Source: a bacterium (GTDB lineage: Bacteria; Planctomycetota; UBA1135; GCA-002686595). From it: a DNA stretch of 42,948 bases. The stretch is from NCBI GenBank assembly GCA_024226735.1, contig JAAELL010000171.1, forward strand, positions 1 to 42,948. Reading direction: 5' to 3'. Made by a program: the position numbers and the translations under genes. The notes under the pieces were generated by a model. That model ran no database searches and had not been told where the DNA came from. It saw only the letters and a list, made by a program, of their open reading frames with translations. Positions 33,423 through 42,459 of this stretch are shown here, piece after piece (the stretch's first letter is position 1; each line of letters starts with the position of its first letter).

Positions 33423-34853
33423 TCACTGGAACGAGATCGAAACCGCGTCCGTAAAGTTGCTCGAACCCTGGTCGCGGTACCAGAGCTGGAAGTTCCACGT
33501 GTCGCCCGCCTGCGCGGCGACCGGAGGCGACGTCGGTAGTGCGCTCAGATCGGCCGTGATCGAGCCGCTCGGGCCCTGCACGATCAGGCCCGACTGGTTG
33601 AAGCGTCCGATCCCGCCGCAGCCCTGGAAGCCGCACGCGAGACACAGGATCCCCTGGCTGCCCGGGGGCTGGAACGCCCCCTGGTTCGCGCCGACGAGAA
33701 AGTAGCCGAACTCGCCAGCAGGCAGATCCGCGGCGAGGAGGGTCAGGTCGTTGTCGGCCACGAACGGGGATCCGTCCGCAGAAATCTTGCCCGGCACCCC
33801 ACTGGAGTTGTCGTTGGCTGGGGAACAGTAGCGCGTTCCGAGCTCGGGCTCGAAGAGGTCGACGACATCCGAGTAGCTACCTCCACCGCGGCCACCGGCA
33901 AAGAGACTGGCGTCGCCTACCGTCGTCGCCGCGAGCCGCTCGCGAGGCGCGCTGAGTGCCGACTGTGTCCACGTCCCCTGGACCGCGTCGAAGATGTCGA
34001 CGCGATCGGCCGGGCTGGCGGTGCCGCCAGCGAAGAGCGCGCGGTGGCCGACGGAAGTCGCGACCAGCCCAGCGCGCGACAGGCTGAGTGTCGCTGTGGT
34101 CCAGGTTCCGGTACCGGCATCGTGAATGTCGACCCGGTCGTAGCGCGTGCCGACGGAGCGCCCGCCGGCAAAGAACGCGAGATCTCCCACGTTCGTCGCC
34201 GCTAGTCCATGCCGCGCCTGACTCAGGGAGTCCGTCGTCCACGTGCCTAATGCCGTGTCATAGATGTCGACAGCGTCAAAAGGCGAGAGCATCGCAGTCC
34301 CTCCCCCGCCGAAGTAGATTCGGTCTCCAACCGACGTGGCCGCGAGCCGAGAACGCGCGACCGAGAGCGCAGCTGTGCTCCACACCCCCGTCGCGACGTC
34401 GTAGATGTCGACCCGATCGCTGGCGTCGTTGGTAGGCGCATTCCCCCCGGCGAACACGATCTTGCTCCCCGCCGCCGCGCCCACGAGCCAGGTTCGCGGA
34501 GCCGACAGCGTCGCAGTCGACCACGTCCCCGTCGCCGCATCGTAGAGGTCGACCTCGTTGCGGGGTCCGAACGCATCCCGTCCGCCGGCGAAGACGGCGA
34601 TCCCGCCGGCGCTCGCCGCGGCGAGCTCACCGCGCGGGTGGGACAACGAGGCCGTCGTCCACGACCTGCTCGCTCGGTCGTAGATGTCGACGACATCCGA
34701 ATACGTCCCGGAACCGAGGAAGCCGCCGCCGAACAGCGCCTCGTTCCCGACGCTCGTCGCGGCGAGGCGGTCGCGCGCCTGGGACAGCGTCGACGTGCTC
34801 CACTGGGCGGATGCGGAGCTTGCGAGACCGATGAGCAGGAGAATGGTCTTCAT
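33423..34853 (-). CDS. Secreted Kelch-repeat protein with shared C-terminal domain
   Basis: 476 residues. After a signal peptide (MKTILLLIGLASSASA) come seven Kelch-type repeats of about 50 residues with the consensus D-VDIYD--TGTWSTATLS-AR--LAATSVG---LFAGG, enough to close a propeller. Residues about 339-476 are the shared C-terminal domain (RYCSPANDNSSGVPG; FGYFLVGANQGAFQPPGSQG; CLACGFQGCGGIGRFNQ; WNFQLWYRDQGSSNFTDAV), closest to the one at 30790. Galactose-oxidase-like propellers bind ligands or sugars; no catalytic residues are evident. Intact, extracellular or surface-bound. Confidence 0.88.
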   Translation of the reverse strand: MKTILLLIGLASSASAQWSTSTLSQARDRLAATSVGNEALFGGGFLGSGTYSDVVDIYDRASRSWTTASLSHPRGELAAASAGGIAVFAGGRDAFGPRNEVDLYDAATGTWSTATLSAPRTWLVGAAAGSKIVFAGGNAPTNDASDRVDIYDVATGVWSTAALSVARSRLAATSVGDRIYFGGGGTAMLSPFDAVDIYDTALGTWTTDSLSQARHGLAATNVGDLAFFAGGRSVGTRYDRVDIHDAGTGTWTTATLSLSRAGLVATSVGHRALFAGGTASPADRVDIFDAVQGTWTQSALSAPRERLAATTVGDASLFAGGRGGGSYSDVVDLFEPELGTRYCSPANDNSSGVPGKISADGSPFVADNDLTLLAADLPAGEFGYFLVGANQGAFQPPGSQGILCLACGFQGCGGIGRFNQSGLIVQGPSGSITADLSALPTSPPVAAQAGDTWNFQLWYRDQGSSNFTDAVSISFQ

Positions 34854-35181
34854 GGTCGTTCTGTGCGGGGTGCACCCATCATCTACCGTGGGTCGCCCGA
34901 CCGCGGGGACTATCTTGGGACGTCGCAAAAAAACTGTCGACGGAACGAATCCATAGCACCCCCCCGACGGACATACACGTCAGTGGCGCCGGATTCCCCG
35001 GTGCCCCACCGGCGGGTCTTCCACGCTTCCCCGTTTGGAGGATTCCGGGTGTTCTCGCAACGGACCGCTCGCTGATCGAGACGTTCCCGATCCTGCTCGC
35101 AACAGGTCGGGCGTTCCACACGACGGTCCCCTCTCGAAAGGAGAGCCGCGATGCGGGCCCGTCCCGCCAAGCGGCCGAACT

Positions 35182-35490
35182 ATGCGCGCTATTTCCACCT
35201 CCCTCGGTCTCCTCGGATTGGGTCTGATCTCCCTGACGGCCAGCGCCCCCGCGACGCGCGCGGCGCAGCCGCTCACCTCGCTCAGCCCGGCCGTGACCTC
35301 GGTCGCATCGATGATGCTGTGCTCGCACGATCAGTGCGCGAGCGCCACGTCGTGCGCGGAGGCCACAAACAAGGCCTGCCTCATCAGCTTCGACGGCAAC
35401 GACGCGACCTGCAGGACGGTGCTGTGCCCCGATCCGCCGCAGGACACCGACCCGGTCGAGGTCCCCGGTGAAGGCAACGGTGACGGCTGA
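35182..35490 (+). CDS. Small secreted six-cysteine peptide
   Basis: 102 residues: signal peptide (ISTSLGLLGLGLISLTASAPA, cleaved near ATRA), a short linker, then six cysteines (MLCSHDQCASATSCAEATNK, ACLISFDG, TCRTVLC) that could form three disulfides, and an acidic Pro/Gly tail. I do not recognise the family. The best ribosome site (AAAGGAG) precedes another ATG at 35151 in a different frame whose first residues (MRARPAKRPNYAR) would lead smoothly into this protein after a small indel, so the start may be damaged. The upstream stretch 34854-35181 holds no other gene that I can support. It is followed after 94 bases by the cytochrome lipoprotein. Confidence 0.6.
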   Translation: MRAISTSLGLLGLGLISLTASAPATRAAQPLTSLSPAVTSVASMMLCSHDQCASATSCAEATNKACLISFDGNDATCRTVLCPDPPQDTDPVEVPGEGNGDG

Positions 35491-35584
35491 TCCGCGACCA
35501 CCCCTGAGGTGAAACGGGCGGCGGGACGAGAGCCCGCCGCTCGATCCTTACCCGTCCGTGGAACCAGCGCTACCGGAGCCTCCC

Positions 35585-38245
35585 ATGCCGATCGCTCGCA
35601 CTCTCTTCGTTCTGGCCATTGCCGCGTTCGCCGCGAGCGCCTGCTCGCGACCGCGCTCGGACGGCGCCTGTGATCTCGAGGCGCAGCTGACGCTGACCGG
35701 CGACTCGAACTCGGTGCGCGTGCGGTTGGACTTCCGCGGCGTGGGCGAGGCTCAGCTCGAGCTCGGCGCGCTCCTTCCCCGGCGCTTGTTCGGCGTCGAA
35801 GACGTGCGGCTCGAGGCGCCGGACGGCCGCGCGCTCTCCCAGGCTCTGCAGTTCGTCTCGGTCGACACCGGTGCGACCAAGTCGCGCTACCCCAGGCTCA
35901 CCGTGCGTTCGGACGACGGGCGCGCGCTGCGCGCGTTCACGCTCAGCTACCGCGTTGACCTCGGCTCGCAGGCAGTTCAGATCCCGTGCGGGGAAGAACG
36001 CCACATAGGTTACGTCTCGACCGACGGCGCGACGCTGTCCGCCCGCAACGTGCTGCTGCTCCCCGATCGGATCGCGACCATCGGCTTCTCGATCGAGCCC
36101 CCTCGCGACTGGACGACCGTCGCCCGCATGCCGCGGGCCGCGCAGGCGCCGTCGCAGCTCGACTTCTGGAAGTGGTCGCTCGTCAGCGGACCGCTCGTCA
36201 CGTCGCGCCAGATCGGAGAGACGTTCGTCTACGACTTCTGCGCTCCGCGCGAGGCCGTCGATGCCGTCACGCGCTGCATCGAACTGATCGGCGAGTACCT
36301 CGGCCCGCAGGAGGCCGAGCTCGACGTCGCCGTGATGCGTCGCGCCGCCGACTCCAAGCGCATCGAGTCCGCCGCGGGCAGCCGCATCGTCACGATCGAC
36401 ATGGACGCGCCGGACGTCGGCAGCCTGCGCGAGCTTGTGCGCCTGCTCGTCCCCCTGTGGGTCGGGTCGGCGCGCTGGAACGAAGAGAAGGTGGCCGGCG
36501 GCCGGCCGCTGCTGTCGGGCCTGACCGAGTACCTCGCCCAGCACATCCCCGAGGATCTCGGCTACGCGAACACGTCCGCGAGCCGCTCGCTCGAGTACAC
36601 GTGGATGAAGGAGCGCACGACCGCGGACATCTCGCTGTCCGACCCGCGCTACATCAGCTCGCGCCAGCTCGAGCTCACGCGCAGGCTCAAGGCCCCGTCG
36701 ATCGTCGAGTCCGTCCTGCGCGAGAGTCCGACGCTTGAAGAGAAAGCCGGCGTCATCGCCGCGTGGCGCGCGGCGCAGTTCCGCACGGCACCCGACCTCT
36801 CCCCCAGCAGCGAGGAGCCGGCGCTCGCGCAGGTCTCGGCGCTGCTGCACGGCCGCGCGGGACACCTCGCGTTCGAGGACGAATGGACCCCGCAAGTCGT
36901 GCGCGTCCAGCCGCTCGACGAGGGCTCGATTGCACGCCGGCTGCAGCTGGCCTACACCGCGAACAGCGCGGGCTACCTCGAGAACTGCGGCTGCAAGATC
37001 ACCCAGGACGGCGGTGTCGCGCGCCGGGCGACGGCCCTCGCCGAGCTGCGCACGGAGCACGCGGACCTGCTCGTGCTCGATATCGGCAACTTCGCGCCGA
37101 CCGAACGCAACTCGTCGACGATCACCGACAGCGTCTCGTCCGAGTTCGAGGTCTACCTCGACGCGATGGAGCTGATGCAGTACGACGCCGTCGGGATCGG
37201 GACGTACGAGATGCTGGTCGGAACCGAATGGATCCTCGAGCACCTCGCGGGGCGTCCGTTCGACATCGTCAGCAGCGTGCGCACGCGCGACGACGACCTT
37301 CCGCTGCCGGCCTACGCGGTGCTCGACCATCCCCAGGGACGCATCGGCGTCGTGGCGCTGTGGGAGAAGCTCGACCACGGTTGGCTCCACGAGACGCAGG
37401 AGCGCAACACGTGGGAGGTCCGCTACCCCTCGGGCATCGCAGCGATCGAGGAGGCCCTCGAGCGCGCCACGGAGGAGGCCGAGCTCGTCGTCGTCGCCGG
37501 CTTCGTGACGCCGCCGACGCTGCAGGAGCTGGCCGACTCGGGAGCGGTCGACGTCGTGCTCAACGCGCTCGGCGACCCGAAGGCGCTCGGGATGAAGTTC
37601 GTCAACCGGATCGGGGGGATGCTCGTCGTCAACGACGCGGCCTCGAGCTACGGCGTCAACCACCTCGAGCTCCAGTTCGACTCCGCGGGGACCCTCGCCG
37701 GCGCGGTGCTCGCATCCGTGCGCCTCGACGACAGCGTCGCCAAGGACGAGACGATCCGCATGATGCTGGAGGGTTTCCATGCGGAGAGCGCCGCGCAAAC
37801 GGGCGCGGCCAGCCTCCAACCCCTGTTCGGCTGGGACGACTGGGCCGGCGGCGAGTACATCGGGCACGAGACGTGCGCCACCTGTCACTCAGGCCAGCAC
37901 AAACAGTGGCGCACGACCCCGCACGCCTACGCGATGCAGACGCTGCGCAAGATCCGCCGCGACCGCAACGCCAAGTGCGTGCAGTGCCACGTGCTCGGGC
38001 TCGGCCGCGCCGACGGCTTCGAGATCGCTCGCCCCGACCCGGGGCTCGAAGGCGTGCAGTGCGAGACCTGCCACGGCAGCGGCGCCGAGCACGCCGCCAT
38101 GCCACGCAAGGACAACATCCGGCTCACGCCCTCCAAGCAGGTGTGTCTCGAGTGCCACGACAAAGAGCACTCGGACCTCCTCGAGGGTGACTTCGAACAG
38201 ATCCTGCAACGCGTGTCCCACGGACCTTCTTCCAGCACGAGGTGA
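35585..38245 (+). CDS. Lipoprotein: metallophosphatase-like domain with C-terminal tetraheme cytochrome c554-like domain
   Basis: 886 residues. The N-terminus MPIARTLFVLAIAAFAASAC looks like a lipoprotein signal (C20). Residues about 30-440 are a peptidase-M1/MA-like region (LTEYLAQHIPEDLG) without a visible HExxH. Residues 450-740 are like UshA/5'-nucleotidase-type metallophosphatases joined to cytochromes: ANSAGYLENCGCKITQDGG, then LLVLDIGNFAPTERNS and VGIGTYEML. From about 764 come four heme c sites CATCH, CVQCH, CETCH and CLECH, with GSGAEHAA between, as in cytochrome c554 proteins. The likely place is the periplasm or outer membrane, with a role in electron transfer coupled to an unknown substrate. 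It overlaps or nearly touches the next gene (GTGA), so they are co-transcribed. Confidence 0.85.
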   Translation: MPIARTLFVLAIAAFAASACSRPRSDGACDLEAQLTLTGDSNSVRVRLDFRGVGEAQLELGALLPRRLFGVEDVRLEAPDGRALSQALQFVSVDTGATKSRYPRLTVRSDDGRALRAFTLSYRVDLGSQAVQIPCGEERHIGYVSTDGATLSARNVLLLPDRIATIGFSIEPPRDWTTVARMPRAAQAPSQLDFWKWSLVSGPLVTSRQIGETFVYDFCAPREAVDAVTRCIELIGEYLGPQEAELDVAVMRRAADSKRIESAAGSRIVTIDMDAPDVGSLRELVRLLVPLWVGSARWNEEKVAGGRPLLSGLTEYLAQHIPEDLGYANTSASRSLEYTWMKERTTADISLSDPRYISSRQLELTRRLKAPSIVESVLRESPTLEEKAGVIAAWRAAQFRTAPDLSPSSEEPALAQVSALLHGRAGHLAFEDEWTPQVVRVQPLDEGSIARRLQLAYTANSAGYLENCGCKITQDGGVARRATALAELRTEHADLLVLDIGNFAPTERNSSTITDSVSSEFEVYLDAMELMQYDAVGIGTYEMLVGTEWILEHLAGRPFDIVSSVRTRDDDLPLPAYAVLDHPQGRIGVVALWEKLDHGWLHETQERNTWEVRYPSGIAAIEEALERATEEAELVVVAGFVTPPTLQELADSGAVDVVLNALGDPKALGMKFVNRIGGMLVVNDAASSYGVNHLELQFDSAGTLAGAVLASVRLDDSVAKDETIRMMLEGFHAESAAQTGAASLQPLFGWDDWAGGEYIGHETCATCHSGQHKQWRTTPHAYAMQTLRKIRRDRNAKCVQCHVLGLGRADGFEIARPDPGLEGVQCETCHGSGAEHAAMPRKDNIRLTPSKQVCLECHDKEHSDLLEGDFEQILQRVSHGPSSSTR

Positions 38246-38250
38246 TCCCG

Positions 38251-39915
38251 ATGAACCTCCGATCCACGACCTTCCCCTTGGCCGCCGCTCTGCTCGTCGC
38301 CGGCGGGCTCCTCGTCTCCGGCGTGTTCGACGCCGCTCCGCTGCCCACCGACGTGGGCGAGGCGGCGCCCGTGCGCGAGGCGCCGCGCACGGTGACGCAC
38401 GAGACCGGCCACCTGGTCGCGACCGGGGCAAGCGCCGCGACTGAGCGCGCGGACGTGCGCCGGGCAGCGGTCGAAGCGCAAGAGAGCTCAGCGGTCGCGC
38501 TGAGCTCCGCAACCGACCCCGCCGACGAGGGTCTGACCGACGAGCTCGTCGACCTGCGCGGTGTCCTGTGGGACGCGCGCGGCATGCCGATCGAGGGCGG
38601 CACCGTCTCCGTCAACGCGCCCTTCGGAACGACCCGCACGGACGACGAAGGCGAGTACGACCTGCGGCTGCGGCGCGACGTCGACCACATCGACGTCGTC
38701 GCCACGCACCCCGAGCACGGCCTGCGCCGCGTCGAGTACGAGATGAGCACCGACTACATCGACTGCTACCTCGACATCACGTTCCACGCGGGGGCGCGCG
38801 CAGAGCTGCTCGTCGTCGACACCGAGGGAGAGCCCGTCGCGGGCGCCGAGGTCCGGCTGTGGAAGCAGGACGCCGAGCTCACGCCCGGCGTCGTGATCGG
38901 CTCCGGCGAGCGGCGCGCGCAGCTCTGGCAGCACCGCCTGCTCGGCGGCACGGACGTGCGGATCGCGTTCAGCGACGAGCACGGAGCCGCGACCCTCGGC
39001 GGCCTCGCCCCGGGCGCGTACCAGCTGTCGGTCGAGTGCACGGGCTTCATGCCGTTCCAGCGCCGCGACGCCCTGGTGCGCGAGCTGGCCCTGGCCGAGC
39101 TGGGCGAGGTCGTGCTCGACCGCGGCAACGCGGTCAGCGGCTGGGTGCGCGACTGTGCCGGCCAGCCGCTCGCGGACGTACCCGTGAAGGGCTTCTTCGA
39201 CTTCGCGTACTACGAGGTGCGCACGGACACGAGCGGCCGGTTCACGCTCGGCGGCATCCCGCGCACGGTCGCGGCGGGCGAGCTCCTCGTGCAGTCGCCG
39301 TCGGGCGGCACCTTCTGGGATCCGCAGGTCGCGGTCGGCGCGGCGGAGCTCGTGCTCGATCTCTGCCCGGGTGCCCTGCAGCTCGACGTGCGCGACAGCG
39401 TGAGCGACGCGCGCGTGAGCGGCCCCGCGACCGTCGAGCTCGACGGGATCGAATCCGGCGGCGTCCTGTTCGGCACGGGCTTCGAGCCGGTGCGCACGGT
39501 CACGCTGGAGGCCGGCGTCGCACGGCTCAGCGAGGTGCCGAGCAACACGGTCGCGATCACGCTGCGCTGCGACGGGCACTACCCGACCCGGCGCCTCTTG
39601 ACAGCGGACGAGCGACTCGGCCCCGTGCGGGTGGAGCTCGAATCCTCCCCCGGCCTCGAGCTCGACCTCGCGGCGCTCGGCGCGAGCTCCGGCGCGCCCG
39701 TCCACGTCGAGCTGACCGAACGCTCCGAGGATGGCTTCCGGCAGCGCAAGGTGACCGCGCGCAGCATCGCGGGCGCGGTGTTCCACGTCGACGCCAAGCA
39801 CTTCCCGCTCGACGCGCCCGTGACGGTCGCGGCCGGGAGCACGCGCCGCGTCGTATACGAGAAGGCGGCGGGCGAAAGACTGCCCGCGGAGAAGGTCCGC
39901 GTCGGTAGCGACTGA
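38251..39915 (+). CDS. Secreted carboxypeptidase-regulatory-like (CarboxypepD_reg) repeat protein
   Basis: 554 residues. ATG 38251 is chosen because GAGGTGA stands at ribosome-site distance; GTG 38242 overlaps the previous stop and is the alternative. A signal anchor (TTFPLAAALLVAGGLLVSGV) is followed by at least three Ig-like CarboxypepD_reg units: LRGVLWDARGMPIEGGTVSV...TDDEGEYDLRL, then ELLVVDTEGEPVAGAEVRLW...LGGLAPGAYQLSVE, then VSGWVRDCAGQPLADVPVKG...DTSGRFTLGGIP. Such repeats are common in surface proteins and do not themselves catalyse. Co-transcribed with the cytochrome lipoprotein. Confidence 0.82.
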   Translation: MNLRSTTFPLAAALLVAGGLLVSGVFDAAPLPTDVGEAAPVREAPRTVTHETGHLVATGASAATERADVRRAAVEAQESSAVALSSATDPADEGLTDELVDLRGVLWDARGMPIEGGTVSVNAPFGTTRTDDEGEYDLRLRRDVDHIDVVATHPEHGLRRVEYEMSTDYIDCYLDITFHAGARAELLVVDTEGEPVAGAEVRLWKQDAELTPGVVIGSGERRAQLWQHRLLGGTDVRIAFSDEHGAATLGGLAPGAYQLSVECTGFMPFQRRDALVRELALAELGEVVLDRGNAVSGWVRDCAGQPLADVPVKGFFDFAYYEVRTDTSGRFTLGGIPRTVAAGELLVQSPSGGTFWDPQVAVGAAELVLDLCPGALQLDVRDSVSDARVSGPATVELDGIESGGVLFGTGFEPVRTVTLEAGVARLSEVPSNTVAITLRCDGHYPTRRLLTADERLGPVRVELESSPGLELDLAALGASSGAPVHVELTERSEDGFRQRKVTARSIAGAVFHVDAKHFPLDAPVTVAAGSTRRVVYEKAAGERLPAEKVRVGSD

Positions 39916-39980
39916 CGCGCATCGGCGAGGTGTGCGAGGAAGGCGTCCGTGGACCGGATCGCTTCCCCGGACAGGTTTCC

Positions 39981-40130
39981 ATGCATCGCACCATCCCCTT
40001 CCTCGTCTGTCTCGCTCCGCTGGCCTCGACACTCGCGACCGCACAGGTGCTCGAGGGCGAGCTCCTCGTCGCGTACTTGGTTCCGGGAAAGCAGCGCCAC
40101 TACCTACCGTCGGGAACTCTGGTCGCCGAG
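39981..40130 (+). pseudogene. Signal-peptide-bearing gene start, cut off
   Basis: ATG 39981 opens a clear signal peptide (MHRTIPFLVCLAPLASTLAT) and about 27 residues of mature protein (QVLEGELLVAYLVPGKQRHY...). It then enters sequence that is antisense to the end of the phosphate-binding gene. The rest of the protein is missing. Confidence 0.5.
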
Positions 40131-40398
40131 ACGCCCAGTTCGGGCCATTGGAGCGGCACGAGTCCCGGCGTCCCGCACGGTGTCCGTACTCTGCACCGAC
40201 CCGAGCACGCGCCGTCCCACGAAGCGGCGCATGACGACGCGCTGCCCCTCCGCGCTCTGCGTCCAATCGACGAACGCCTCGACGATCGGATCGCCGGGGC
40301 GCCACAACAGATGCAGCGGTCGTGCGATCGGGTAGTCGAAGTTGGCCACCGACGGCACCGGGGAGGGCGGCGTCGGGCTCGATCGCCGTGCAGCCGGC

Positions 40399-40432
40399 GT
40401 AGTCGGTGTAGTCGGTGTAGTCGGTGTAGTCG
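40399..40432. repeat. 9-bp tandem repeat inside the PstS-like gene
   Basis: GTAGTCGGT repeats three times and partly a fourth. On the coding strand it spells repeated Asp-Tyr-Thr in the original frame, so the expansion keeps frame. Recent slippage is likely. Confidence 0.85.
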
Positions 40433-40533
40433 AGGATCGCCGCACGGAACACGCTGTGCGTCGCCGAGCCGGCCCCGACGACGAAGGGCTGCACGGGGAG
40501 ATCGGGTCCCCCGAGCTCGCTCCAGCTCTGCAC

Positions 40534-40561
40534 CGCCCCCGTGAAGACGCCCCCGTGAAGA
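40534..40561. repeat. 14-bp tandem duplication causing the frameshift
   Basis: CGCCCCCGTGAAGA occurs twice head to tail. Removing one copy restores the reading frame RVFTGAVQSWSELGG of the PstS-like protein exactly. Confidence 0.9.
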
Positions 40562-40956
40562 CGCGCTCGAGTTGCGCGCGCGTCAGGTTCGTGACGGGGT
40601 CCTTCTCGTTGACGATGACCGCGATCGCATCGCGCCCCAGCTGGGTCGCGACGATCCCGGCGGACAGGGTGCCTGGGCGCGGATCGCGCGCGATGCCGGC
40701 GAGCTCGGTCCGCCCCTCCAGAATGGCGAGCTCCCCACCGTCGCTCTCGGGCGCGGAGTCGACGTCGAACGCGATGGCGCCGTACACCGGCTCCGCGTCG
40801 CCCAGGAAACCGGCGACCGTCGACGAGCCGACGTACCGCACAGCCCCCGAAGGTCTCGGCGCGGGCGTGACACACGCCGCACCGAGCAGCACGACGAGAC
40901 AAGTCGATCGCGGATGGATCACGCGCCGATTACGCAGCGCGCCGCCGCTTCATCGG

Positions 40957-42459
40957 CTACGCCGACGTGCGCACGCGAACATGTCCGTCCTCCAATCCCC
41001 AGCGAATGCCCGTGCACGCGCGGGCCAGATCGGCGTCGTGGGTCACGAGCAGCAGTGCGCCGGGGTACGCCGTCAGTGCTCGCTCGAGAGCCTCGATCGA
41101 CGGCAGGTCGAGATGGTTCGTCGGCTCGTCGAGGATCATCCCCCACGCGCGACACCCCATGCCGCGCGCGAGCGCGAGCTTGCGCGCCTCACCCGGCGAG
41201 AGGCGCTCGCTGCGCAGAACCGCGTCGGGTTCGACGCCGAGCGAGGCCAGGATCGTGAGCGTACGTCCGCGCACGTCCGCGGGCAGCTCGCGCACGTCGC
41301 GCAGGAGCTCGCCCGCGCCTTCTTCGCCGATCTCCTGCGGCAAGTAGAGCAATTGCGAGCGCGGAACGTGCAGGTTGTCCAGCAGCGCGCCGATCACGGT
41401 GCTCTTGCCCGATCCGTTCGGACCAGCGAGGTGCACGTGGTCCTCGCGGCCAAGCTCGACGCGCACGTCCCGCAGGAGGCACGCACTCCCCGCGTGGAGC
41501 GCGGGGACGTCCAGGCTAGCTATGCGCTGTTTCGGCGCCGGCTCGAAGTCGAGCAAGAGCGCCTTGCCGAGCTCCTTGCGCACCGTCAGTCCGGCGAGCT
41601 TCGACTCGGCCCGCTCGAGCTCACCGCGCGCGACTTCGACGTCCCGCGACAAACCGCGCTCACCGGCCTGCACGCGTCCCTTCGCCGCCATGCTGCGCCC
41701 GTCGTGGTCACGCGGCCCCTTCATCCGCTTCTTGGCACTGATCTGCCCCTCGGCCTGCGCGCGCGCGCGGCGCTTGTCCCCCAGGCGCTTCTTGACGCGT
41801 CGCGCCTCGTCGCGGACACGCTCGCGCTCGGTGCGCAGCTCTCGCTCGGATCGTTCCCACGTGCCGCGTGCCGAGCTGTAGCCGCCCGTCCAGCTGGTCG
41901 CGGTACCGCCGCGCACGAGGATGGTGTGCGTCGTCAGCGCGTCGAGGAATCGCCGGTCGTGCGCGACAACGATTCCGATCCCGCGGAACTGCGCCAGGGC
42001 ATTCACGAGGAGCTCGACCGCGTCGCCGTCGAGATGATTGGTCGGCTCGTCGAGCAGCAGCACGTGCGGGTCCGCCGCAAGTGCGGCACCGACCTGCCAG
42101 CGCTTGCGCTCGCCCGGTGAAAGCGTCTCCCAACGCACGAGCGCATCGGGATCGAGCCGCAAGAGCCCGATCCAGCGGCGCGCCGGCGCGTCGTCGCGCG
42201 CCGCGAAGGCGCGCACTGCGCCCGGCTCGTCCTCGACGCGCTGCGCGCAGACCTCGCACGTGAGGGACGCCGGCTGGCGACGCACGGCCCCCTCGTCCGC
42301 CTCGAGCGTGCCTGCGATCAGCCCGAGGAGAGTCGACTTGCCGGCCCCGTTGGGCCCGACGACACCCGTCCAGCCGGAATGCAGCTCGAGATCGACGGAC
42401 TCGAGGATCGGAAGGGAGGCGTATGCGAACGTAGCGCGAGAGATGAAGACGGAAGGCAT
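40957..42459 (-). CDS. ABC-F family ATPase
   Basis: 500 residues with two ABC domains and no membrane part. Domain 1 has Walker A GPNGAGKST, signature LSPGERKR and Walker B VLLLDEPTNHLD. Domain 2 has GPNGSGKST, LSPGEARK and MILDEPTNHLD. A long Arg/Lys-rich linker (TERERVRDEARRVKKRLGDK; KKRMKGPRDHDGRSM) corresponds to the P-site tRNA interaction motif region. ABC-F proteins bind the ribosomal E site and help translation or protect it from antibiotics; which one cannot be told here. It is shorter than the 520-650 residues of many ABC-F proteins but complete. The 192 bases upstream (42460-42651) contain no gene, only leader sequence before the repeats. Confidence 0.9.
   Translation of the reverse strand: MPSVFISRATFAYASLPILESVDLELHSGWTGVVGPNGAGKSTLLGLIAGTLEADEGAVRRQPASLTCEVCAQRVEDEPGAVRAFAARDDAPARRWIGLLRLDPDALVRWETLSPGERKRWQVGAALAADPHVLLLDEPTNHLDGDAVELLVNALAQFRGIGIVVAHDRRFLDALTTHTILVRGGTATSWTGGYSSARGTWERSERELRTERERVRDEARRVKKRLGDKRRARAQAEGQISAKKRMKGPRDHDGRSMAAKGRVQAGERGLSRDVEVARGELERAESKLAGLTVRKELGKALLLDFEPAPKQRIASLDVPALHAGSACLLRDVRVELGREDHVHLAGPNGSGKSTVIGALLDNLHVPRSQLLYLPQEIGEEGAGELLRDVRELPADVRGRTLTILASLGVEPDAVLRSERLSPGEARKLALARGMGCRAWGMILDEPTNHLDLPSIEALERALTAYPGALLLVTHDADLARACTGIRWGLEDGHVRVRTSA

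Larger units (their letters stand above)
40104..40922 (-). pseudogene. PstS-like phosphate-binding lipoprotein with two frameshifts
   Basis: From GTG 40922: lipoprotein signal (CLVVLLGAAC), then VRYVGSSTVAGFLGDAEPVY, ELAGIARDPRPGT and VNEKDPVTNLTRAQLERVFT, the typical PBP-like start of PstS proteins. After VFTGA the correct continuation (VQSWSELGGPDLPVQPFVVG, SATHSVFRAAILD) is in another frame because a 14-base unit is duplicated at 40534-40561. A second indel near 40360-40395 returns to the original frame for VANFDYPIARPLHLLWRPGD and the C-terminal helix. The middle 60 or so residues are therefore garbage in the present frame. The 3' end meets the truncated gene at 39981-40130. It lies downstream of ABC-F in the same direction. 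Confidence 0.75.

Noticed and set aside
35570..37888. 772-residue open frame on the minus strand
   Set aside because: Antisense shadow of the cytochrome lipoprotein, which has signal peptide and CxxCH motifs.
38488..40902. 804-residue minus frame
   Set aside because: Antisense to the CarboxypepD_reg protein. Only its first part, in frame with VQSWSELGG, is meaningful as the shifted frame of the PstS-like gene.
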